Shown piece by piece: positions 1 through 6,743 of a DNA stretch of 10,819 nucleotides (positions are counted from its first letter, which is position 1; each line of letters begins with the position of its first letter). Under the pieces are notes generated by a model. The model was not told the DNA's origin, did not search any database, and saw only the letters and a program-made list of their open reading frames with translations. The position numbers and the translations under genes were made by a program. The DNA is from Auxenochlorella pyrenoidosa (lineage: Eukaryota > Chlorophyta > Trebouxiophyceae > Chlorellales > Chlorellaceae): NCBI GenBank assembly GCA_001430745.1, contig KQ481955.1, forward strand, positions 517,193 through 528,011, in the 5' to 3' direction.

Positions 1-3000
1 CATGCGTGGCCCTGCCAGCACCGCCGCCGCCGCGGCTGCCGCGGCTGCTGCGCCTCCAGGCGGCGCCGGCGGGTCCTGGGGCACCACCGCCGCCAGGAAC
101 TGGCACAGCTGCGGCGCCGTCTTGACACGCCTGCAGGACAGCACCATGCGCCTCGGCAAGTCGGCAAGCCCCCCACGCCGGTTGGCAATCGTCATGGCTC
201 GGCTGCCTGCTCCTCGGAGGCTGCACCTCGAGCGCATGCAGGCAAGGCGCCGCGCCCCTCTGCGCACCTGCAGCCCTGCCCCCCCTGCCCAGCCCACCTC
301 ATCTGCTCCATCAGAGCGCCGTCCCGCTCGTAGCCGGCCTCGATGTTGAAGGGCAGGTCCAGGTCCAGGTCCTGCAGCCAGCCAGCCAGCCGGGCACACA
401 CGCTCAGGCAGGGGGGCAGGCGGGCAGCCAGGCACACACGCTAAGGCATGCATGCATGCATGCATCATGCAGGCAGGCAGGGGGGCAGGCAGGCGGGTGG
501 GCGGGCAAGACAAAGCAAGCGTCGCAAGGGGGCACGGACGCACCTGCTGCCGCGGCACAGCTGCCCGCCTAGCTCACCTCTTCCCCCGCCGCCATGGTGC
601 GCCGCCACAGCAGCGACAGGTCTGCGGCCACGGCGGCGCGCTGCCGGTCCAGCCGCCCAAACCAGGCGGCCTGGCCGCGCAGCGAGATGGCCACGCCCCA
701 GCGGTGGCTGCTGCCGGCGCGCGGGGGGCGGGCGCCCTGCACCGGCTGGTCCTCGGGCACCTGCCAGGGGGACAGGGGGGCAGGGGGCTGGGCAGCAGGT
801 AGCAATCCAACCACTTTGCCAGGGTGGGAAGACATGGAAATATAGCGCGGGCAGAGAGGCGGAAGCAGGCTTAGGGCGGCAGCGCTCTGCAACATGGCCT
901 GGTTCGAGGGCGGCGGCAGCGCTGTCGACGGGCGCGTGCTGCGGGCCAAGGGCGGCGCCTCACGTCCGTGCCCAGCGCGGCGGCAATGGAGGGCGTGCTC
1001 CGCGGGTGAAAGCCCAGCGGCTCGTTCACCGGAGACTCGGAGCCGGCGCGCGCCCGCCCCTTGCCGGCCTGCAGGCGGGGCATGTGGCAAATCGGCTGGG
1101 CAACACACGGCGGCAGGGCCAGCCGCAATGCAGGTTTTTCGCACCCAACTGCGCCGCGCCACGTGCTAACAGGCGTGCAGCAGCCCGCTAGAGCAGCCTT
1201 TGAACCCAGCCCAAGCCGCGGCCCAGGCCGGAACCACAGCCCTGGCTGCAGCGTGCCTGGGGGGAGTCTGCTGGCGAGAAGTCTGGGTCTGACTCGTCCT
1301 CAGAGTCGCTGTCGCGCGCCTTTTCCTGCAGGCAGGGAGTGGGGGCGCGTGGGCTCAGCCACAAACCACTCCGCGGGCAGCCCCTCTGTATGCGATGCCG
1401 CGCCCTGCGCCTGCCCGTCTGGGCAGCGCATACGATGCCGGGCTCATCCAGATCAAGTGGCGCATTTCCGGGCCGGGTGGCACCTCTGGAGCATGCCATG
1501 GTGGCCCCTCCCAGGCTGCCCCCCCCCCCACCACACACACCACCACCACCCCCTCCCCCCACCTGCTCCAGCATGTACCACATGAGGCTGCCTGCGCTCT
1601 GGCGGGCCGCCGGCGCGCTGCCCCCGCTGCTGTCCTCCGCCTCGCCGCCAGGCGCTCCGAGCTGCGGCTTGCGGTGCCGCCGGCGCAGCGTGGGCGGCGG
1701 CGGAAGCGGCTGCGCCGCAAGCTCGGCCTCCACAGCCGCCAGCGACTGCCGGCTGCCGCCGCCGCCGGCGGGCCCCAGCCCCCCTGCACTGCTGCTCTTC
1801 TTCTTTGGCTGCGAGGGCTTGGGCGCCGGCGGCAGGCTGGTGACGCCGGCGGCAGACGCCGCTGCAGCTGCAGCGGGTGAGCGGCTGTAGTTGCGCAGCG
1901 ATGCGAGCGCCTCAGCCTGCAGGTGCACGGCAGAAATGGCACAGGATGTGTGTGCGGACCAAGCGCCCGTCGACGTGAGGGCTTTCCCACCTCTTTGACT
2001 TTGGGTTGTGGGAGGTCGGCTGGCGGCATGCCAGGGAGGAGGAAGCCTCGTGTGCACAGCAATGCCAGGTGCGGCCATTGCAGCGAGGCCCAGGTGCAGG
2101 CAGACGTGGGGCGCCCTTGGCTGGAGACCTCGAGGTCACGGAGCAGCCCGGCTGGCCCAGGGCTGGCCACGCAGGTCACCATGCGGCGCGGCACCTGGGC
2201 AGCAAGACCGGCACACACCCCCAAGCCCGGCTTGCAACCTCCGGTGCAGCTGGGCGGGCTGCACACACGGGCGCGCGCGCCCACCTCTGACAGCGCCTGC
2301 AGCAGCGGCAGCAGCTCCTCGTACGCCTCGGTGCCAAAGTTGAGGCCCTGGGCCCGCTCGCTGCGCCACAGCTCCATGACGTCGTGCGCCACAGCCGCCT
2401 GCTCTGCAGTGTGGAAGGTGCCTGCGGGTGCCGGGGGGGCCCAAGGGTGCAGCCATGGCGGCAGCAACGTAAACGCAAATTGCAGGTCGACAAAGGAGAG
2501 CGATCCGAAAAGCGGAACAGCCGGCCCCACCCACGCGAGTCGATTGAACGTGCCAGGCAAAACACTTCAACGACGGCACGACTGGCGTTCGGACCGGGGG
2601 GGGGGGGGGGAAGGGTTGGAGACATGCGCACACGCACAGGCGGTGGGCACAGGCACAGACGCAGCCTCGATGCCGAGGGGCTGTGAGAGGCATCCTCACC
2701 GATGTGCGTTTGCTTCCCGAGCCAGATGTGGGCGTTATACCGCTGGCACCGCCTGCGGGACAGAGGACGGGCCGGTGGGGAGGTATGAGCGCATGCCAGG
2801 CTGAGGCGTGGGCTGCCCTTGCTGCGCACATCACTGCTGAGTCGTATCAGCTGGAGGGCGGGGCCACGTGGGCAGGAGCAGAGGCAGCCTGGGAGCGCTG
2901 CTCACCCAGAGCGGGCCCTGCCTGCTTGCCCCGGGCCCCCCCCGCACGACCTCCCACCCAACTACCCCACCCCACACAACAGCTGCCACCGCCCCCACCC

Positions 3001-5651
3001 ACTTGTAGAGCGTGACCCCCTTGAAGCCGCTCTGCCCCTTGGGCCCGCTGTGCATGGGCCGCCCGCCGCTGCTCTCCCCCGCCGCCTCATCGGGCCGTGG
3101 CAGCTCGTGGGAGCGCGCCATGACGCGGTTCAGCACAGCCTCAAAGGAGGCCAGCCGGGCAGCCGAGCCAGGGGCGCCCAGCAGCAGGGCGGTGGCGGCC
3201 TTGGCAGAGGGCGGGCGGGAGGAGGGGCCGGTGGGGAGGCCGTCCGAGGCGCCCGAGCCGGCAGCCGAGGGCGAGGGCGAGGGCCCGCCGGCGCCCAGCA
3301 GCGCAGCCGACAGCGCCTGCAGCTGTGCCTGCTGCGCCCGCGCAAGGTCGGCGGCGCTGATGGGCTCTGGCTTGATGCCGTTGGCCTCTGCCGCCGCCGC
3401 CGCGCCGCCGTCGCCAGCCAGCTGCCGCTGCAGCTGCGCGGCAGGCCCCAAGCCCACCCCTGCTTCGCCGTCGCGCTGCCCTGGACTGCAGGCAGCTGCA
3501 GCGCGGCCTGCCAGTCCATGGGCTGCGAGCTGGGTGCGGCCGGCAGGCTGCGGCTGGCGGGGCTGGCAGAGGTGGGCTTGCGGGCGCGGCGCGGCCGCTG
3601 GACGAGGCCGCCCGACGGCGCCGCGCCGCCCACCGTCTGCTCATCATCCTCCGACTCCTTGACCGAGGCGGAGCGCACCGAGGGCGAGCTGAACAGGCGG
3701 CCGCTGCTGACGCCTGGGGGCCGCGCCGTCGGCAGCCGGCCGTAGCTGCGCAGTGCCGACACAATCTGGGCCTGCAGAGGGGTGGTGGGTGCAGGACCGC
3801 AGTGAGTTAATTAACAACTCAGCATCAAGGTGAAGGTGCCAATGCTGCGCAGTCGGGGGATCAAACCGTTGGTCCGACAGCTTTCCTAGCTGAGTGACAG
3901 CTGATGGATCTTTAGGGTCGCTCTCGAGGAAGGTAGAGAGAGCGTGCATAAGAGCTGCGGTCATGCGCGGCAACGAGCGAGCCAAGGGGCCGGTAGGCCG
4001 GCGCTGCAGTTCTCCTGCCCGACAGCCAAGCAACCAGGGCAAAAGGCCGTTGTTGTGCGCCCCCCCTGCACCCACGTGCGGCAGCGAGTGGAGCATGGGC
4101 AGCATGGCTTCGTAGTCGGCCAGCGGGAAGTTGAGGGCCTCGGGGCGCGCCTTGCCGCTGCACAGCGCGCCGATGTCGTGCGCGTGCGCCGCCTGCTCCG
4201 GCACGTCAAAGGCGCCTGCGGCAGGGGGTAAAATGTGGGGCAGGGCACGGCAGGCATGGGCGGGCCATGTGCGCTGTGAGGAGCACTGCGCAAGTGCAAG
4301 GCAGCGTGGCCGCAGTGCAGGCGCGGCCGTGGCCGGCTCGTTTGCAGCTGCACGTGTGCATGCACGCCACAAGGGCGGCTGGGTCCTGCGTGCCAAAACC
4401 CCTCCCCCCCATGCGCGGCCCGTGAAGCCACGCAGGGCTGCGCCTGCCCGCAATGCCACCCACCCAGGTACATCTGCTTGTGGTCCATCCACACGTTGGC
4501 CTCAAACCGCTTGGTGCGCCTGCAGGGGCGCAGGCGGGCGGCAGGCTAGCGGCAGCGTTGTGTTGTAGCAGGCGAAGGCGGCGGGGCGGCCTTGAGTGCC
4601 TGCAGGTACGCCAGCCTCCATGCACATGCGCCCCTGGCACCGGCTAAGCCCCGCCCGTCGCGGCAGCGTGGCAGCTGCCCCAGCACCCGCCGCCGCCCGC
4701 CGCCCGCGCCCACTTGTGCTGCGTCACGCCGCGGAAGCCGGTGATGCCCTTGGGCCCGTTGTGCTGCAGGCGCGAGCCACCGCTGCCGCTCTCGGCCAGC
4801 GCCGGGCTGGACGGCGGCGGCACGGCGGGCGTGGCAGGCGTCTCCATGCACCGCCGCAGCGCGGCCTGGAACGCGTCCAGCTCAGACTGCCAGGCCGACA
4901 TGTTGGACAGCAGGTTGGCCGCCAGCTCATCCTCCTCCTCCACCGCCTCGCTGGCAGCCCCCGCCGCGCCCTCGCCTGCACCGCCCTCGGCGGCAGCACC
5001 GCCGTCGGCGGCCGCGCTGCCCTGGGCTGGTGCGGCGCCATCGGAGGCTGCCACCCCCTCCTCTGCTGCAGGCTGCACGGCGGCAGAGCCCTCGGCTGCG
5101 CTGGGCTCTGCCGCTGCTGCCTGGTCCCCTCCTGCTGATGCAGTCGCATCCACAGGCTCAGCCTGTGCCACCTTGGCGGGGGCCGCAGCTGGCGGCTGCT
5201 CGTATACGACTTGAGGTTCTGCTGTTTGCGGCTGCTCCTGGTGCTGCTGCTGCGATGGTGCCTGCGGTTGCTCCCGCCGCTGGCGATGCTCCTCCCGCAG
5301 GTCCTCCCGCTGCTGCAGTGGTGCAGGAGACTCGGCTGCCTGCAGCTGTCCTGGCTGGGGCAGGCTGTCCTGCGGCAGCGCCTCACTGCTGGGCGCCTGC
5401 AGGGAGGGGGCGGCTCCCAGGCCGCCAGCGGAGAGGCTGATGTCCCTGAGGTCCTCCACAGCCGGCACCTCGATCATCATCTCATCTGCAGGGTGAGGGG
5501 GCATGCTGGTGAACCCAGCAGGGCAGAGCGAGCGCAGGAGCGAGCACAGACAGGACCGTGGCGGAGAGGCACAGCGCTGCACAGCGCGCCGGCAGCGCGC
5601 GCCAGCGCGCTGGCAGGCGGAATGGCACCTCCAGCACCCACCTAGGTCCAT
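1..5651 (-). CDS. AP2/ERF-family transcription factor with two AP2 domains and a third AP2-like segment, 3' partial
   Basis: Exons on the minus strand: 5642-5651, 4714-5485, 4464-4519, 4076-4215, 3634-3771, 3003-3475, 2700-2752, 2285-2421, 1563-1916, 1257-1325, 964-1068, 578-760, 298-371, 1-130. They give 898 codons, open at the left edge. The start ATG at 5649-5651 has the context GCGAAATGG and yields MDL|DEMMIEVPAVEDL. Order: acidic, Gln/Ala/Pro-rich region (about 1-245); AP2-1 (253-310); linker with KESEDDE; a ψKxE sumoylation-type IKPE (406-409); AP2-2 (522-577); QPKKKS nuclear-localisation-like patch (about 626-633); acidic DSDSEDESDPD; AP2-like segment (789-854); Ala-rich tail. The likely role is sequence-specific DNA binding in the nucleus; its targets cannot be inferred. 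The frame also stays open upstream of the chosen start, with an alternative ATG at 5775-5777. Confidence 0.87.
446..465. repeat. (GCAT)5 tetranucleotide repeat in AP2 intron 12
   Basis: Five perfect GCAT units form a 20-bp self-complementary, purine-pyrimidine alternating tract. It lies in the intron 372-577, among CAGG/GGCA repeats. Just before it GGCACACACGCT occurs twice (393-404 and 431-442), 38 bp apart, showing a local duplication. Confidence 0.9.
602..703 (-). other. Degenerate AP2-like segment (third unit)
   Basis: RWGVAISL-RGQAAWFGRLD-RQRAAVAADLSLLWR aligns with RFEANVWM-DHKQMYLGAFD-VPEQAAHAHDIGALCSG of domain 1: the W/E-A-x strand, a YLG-like WFG, and the AAxAxDL helix. The next exon (298-371) ends with FNIEAGYE...LMEQM, resembling the LNF...AYEELL stretch after the other two. 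The N-terminal RGV strand is not visible and the internal introns of domains 1 and 2 are absent, so DNA binding by this unit is doubtful. Confidence 0.55.
1069..1256 (-). other. GC-AG intron in the AP2 gene (intron 10)
   Basis: The exon with DSDSEDESDPDFSPADSPQ is followed by CAG|GCACGC, and the next coding-like block (AGKGRARAGSESPVNEPLG) starts after CTGCAG at 1069-1074. Both sides are phase 0. If the intron is not removed, translation continues 22 codons to a TAG at 1188-1190, giving a shorter protein of 756 residues with only the two intact AP2 domains. A GT donor of the same phase exists further on (TGG|GTTCAA) but fits the donor consensus poorly. Confidence 0.6.
1519..1562 (-). repeat. 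G-run tract (sense strand) starting at the donor of AP2 intron 9
   Basis: The plus strand is a C-rich CCACC/CACACA tract. On the gene's sense strand the intron starts with GTGGGGGGAGGGGG, followed by GGTGGTGGTG and a further run of Gs. There are enough G-runs for a G-quadruplex in the pre-mRNA directly at the splice donor. Confidence 0.7.
2333..3028 (-). other. AP2 domain 2 (three exons)
   Basis: After splicing it reads GFKGVTLYK | RCQRYNAHIWLGKQTHIG | TFHTAEQAAVAHDVMELWRS, then GLNFG. It aligns with domain 1 over its whole length with the same intron positions and phases (2, 1, 0) and nearly equal exon lengths (53 and 137 nt here, 56 and 140 nt in domain 1). RGV is FKGV and YLG is HIG here, both conservative. 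The preceding ESSGGRPMHSGPKG matches the segment before domain 1, so the duplicated unit is larger than the AP2 domain. Confidence 0.88.
2596..2610. repeat. Homopolymer of 15 G (plus strand) in AP2 intron 7
   Basis: Fifteen consecutive G on the plus strand, C on the sense strand, within the intron 2422-2699. The length should be treated with caution because such runs are prone to sequencing error. It does not touch coding sequence. Confidence 0.9.
3476..3633 (-). other. Provisional 158-nt intron that resolves a frame change in the AP2 gene
   Basis: Upstream coding runs in one frame through KESEDDEQT; downstream coding (GLGPAAQLQRQLAGDGG onward to AP2-2) is in another. A donor ACG|GTGGGC at 3634/3633, identical to donors elsewhere in the gene, and an acceptor GGGCAG|CGC at 3476/3475, both phase 0, restore the frame. 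Against it, the removed piece is open and coding-like in the upstream frame (RRARKPTSASPASR, QPMDWQAALQLP). A single missing G in the GGGG run near 3458-3461, or a 53-nt intron ending in GCGCAG, would also fit. Confidence 0.5.
3803..3821. repeat. AT-rich inverted repeat in AP2 intron 4
   Basis: TGAGTT and AACTCA flank a 7-nt AT-rich loop, and GTTAATTAAC (3806-3815) is itself a perfect palindrome. It lies next to the tRNA-like segment and may be one edge of the same inserted element. Such AT-rich sequence is rare in this window. Confidence 0.6.
3844..3901 (-). other. Structured, tRNA-like segment in AP2 intron 4 (possible tRNA-derived SINE remnant)
   Basis: On the minus strand this reads with an A-box-like CACTCAGCTAGG (3885-3896), then a B box GGTTTGATCCC (3857-3867) that matches GGTTYGANNCC. 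The ends pair (GCTG with CAGC), an inner hairpin CAGCT-AGGAA-AGCTG (3878-3892) is perfect, and GTCGG (3874-3878) can pair with CCGAC (3852-3856). Only 17 nt separate the boxes, too few for a normal anticodon arm, so it is not a functional tRNA. It sits in a segment (about 3800-3960) noticeably less GC-rich than its surroundings, as expected of an inserted element. Confidence 0.3.
4124..4739 (-). other. AP2 domain 1 (three exons)
   Basis: After splicing it reads GFRGVTQHK | RTKRFEANVWMDHKQMYLG | AFDVPEQAAHAHDIGALCSG, followed by ARPEALNFP. This carries the AP2 hallmarks: RGV, a basic strand before an E-A-x-(V/L)-W strand, YLG, then FD...EQAAxAHD as the amphipathic helix, and LNFP at the end. 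Introns fall after HK (phase 2) and inside the Gly of YLG (phase 1); another follows at LPH (phase 0). A segment GSGGSRLQHNGPKG precedes the domain and has a counterpart before domain 2. Confidence 0.9.
5601..5614. repeat. 14-bp perfect palindrome in AP2 intron 1
   Basis: GCCAGCGCGCTGGC is its own reverse complement. It lies in a run of GCGCGC-rich repeats (about 5572-5616) inside intron 1 (5486-5641), right behind the 10-nt coding exon. It could fold in RNA or form a cruciform; no known binding site is recognised. Confidence 0.7.
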
Positions 5652-6520
5652 TTCGCCTGCACTGCCCACCGGGCGGGGCTGTACAGGCCACAGGCCAAAT
5701 GTGTCCGCTGCTTCTTGCTGCTCGGGAGCGTTGCAACCTGCAGCATGATGTGAGGTGATGGGGCGCAACGCTGCCATTGGATCAAGTGACTGGTCCAACC
5801 CTGCAGTCAGAGCAAGTGTCTGGGGCACACGCCACTTTGGCGGGTGGGTTGGCCTTGCGGGTGGTCTGCTGGCGAGTGAGCGCCCCACTGCGGCGGCGGC
5901 ACCAACCCTGCTGGACACGCAGGGTCGGCGACACCGCTTATGCGGTGCCATCCAACCCCACAAGCCGTGGAAAACAGCCATCCAGGGCCCTTGCACACGC
6001 CACTGGGCGAACCTTGTTCCCAGTTCCTTGGAGCTCGCCGCGCTCCGCCTTGCAAGCCTGCGGCGCGCCTAGGTGCGTTCTGCTTATCAAATCCAAGCAT
6101 CCGTGGCCCTGGACACCGCTCCCAGCGACCCAGCACACCCTCAGCCTCGGACCTTACGCTGCCTCACTGCTTCCTCCCTCAGTCCGCCTCAATGCTCGCT
6201 CTTGCAGATTTCCTGATGGCACAGGGCTGAAGAATATGAGAGGAGGAGGAGCAGAGCAGCATCCAAACCCGTCCCATGCAAGCCTCCAGGATTTGAGGTT
6301 GGAAGGTCGGCCCGCCCCGTTTTCCTGCCTAACAGTGCAGCTTGAGGGGCTGGACAACACCGGGCGGAGCGCCGTGAGAGGCCGTCAGGCCCGTGTCTTG
6401 GCACTGGCGAGGCAGCGGCAGAGCAGCGCAAGGCGGCCTGCACCTCACAACGAGAAGGCCAGCTTGACAGCGCAAGCAGGAAAATTTATTGGCTTCGGCA
6501 AAGTTTGGCACTGCTACGAC
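5652..6520. promoter_or_regulatory. Intergenic region: presumed promoter and 5' leader of the AP2 gene
   Basis: No convincing gene. It separates the trigger factor 3' end from the AP2 start, so it should carry the AP2 promoter (minus strand). Visible items are weak: a CCAAT on the minus strand at 5776-5780; TTTGGCGGG at 5836-5844, which fits the loose plant E2F consensus WTTSSCSS; a 12-nt repeat GCACACGCCACT at 5825-5836 and 5993-6004; and a 6-bp hairpin CACCGC-TTAT-GCGGTG at 5932-5947. I see no TATA box. The transcription start cannot be placed. Confidence 0.4.
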
Positions 6521-6537
6521 CTTGAGTAATGCGTTGA

Positions 6538-6542
6538 TTACA
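6538..6542 (-). terminator. TGTAA polyadenylation signal of the trigger factor gene
   Basis: TTACA on the plus strand is TGTAA on the minus strand, the usual poly(A) signal of green algae. It lies about 200 nt past the TGA at 6744-6746, a normal 3' UTR length for such genes, inside a less GC-rich stretch (about 6480-6720) typical of a 3' UTR. Cleavage is expected 10-20 nt further left, near 6520. Confidence 0.65.
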
Positions 6543-6743
6543 GAGAGTGCGGTCAATACCCACGCACTCGGCGGGCGGGAGGAAGGAACGGCAGGGTGCC
6601 ACGCGGCAACAGGCGCAGCAACATAAACGCCGGCCGAGCGCCATCGCTTGGGGTAAAGTACGCATACAGTTATTGCAAATTGATCGCTTGGGTGTGACCT
6701 GTGAATCAAGGTCAATCGGCTTTTGTTGAAGCGGCAGGGCTCA
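6543..6743 (-). other. Probable 3' UTR of the trigger factor gene
   Basis: This lies between the stop codon and the TGTAA signal. It is visibly poorer in G and C than the exons and introns. ATCGCTTGGG occurs twice (about 6643 and 6683). I see no open frame with coding character. Confidence 0.6.

Noticed and set aside
360..520. CRISPR-like or satellite array from the CAGG/GGCA/GCAT repeats
   Set aside because: Units are short, irregular and without regular spacers. They are ordinary intronic low-complexity sequence.
2819..3745. A 308-codon plus-strand open frame
   Set aside because: Antisense to the AP2 linker and AP2-2 exons, with a composition that mirrors the coding strand.
1..5651. AP2 locus as a pseudogene
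   Set aside because: The frame changes are explained by introns with agreeing phases. Both AP2 domains are intact, and no stop interrupts the spliced frame.
5652..5996. N-terminal extension of the AP2 protein by the in-frame upstream open region
   Set aside because: The frame is open, with ATGs at 5775-5777 and 5994-5996, but the sequence lacks the codon bias of the gene, and the ATG at 5649-5651 has a good context. It remains an alternative start rather than the preferred one.
5777..6529. A 250-codon plus-strand open frame across the intergenic region
   Set aside because: It has no recognisable domain, an Arg/Ser/Ala/Pro-rich composition typical of chance frames in GC-rich DNA, and it covers the expected promoter and 3' UTR. 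It is long enough to keep in mind but not supported.
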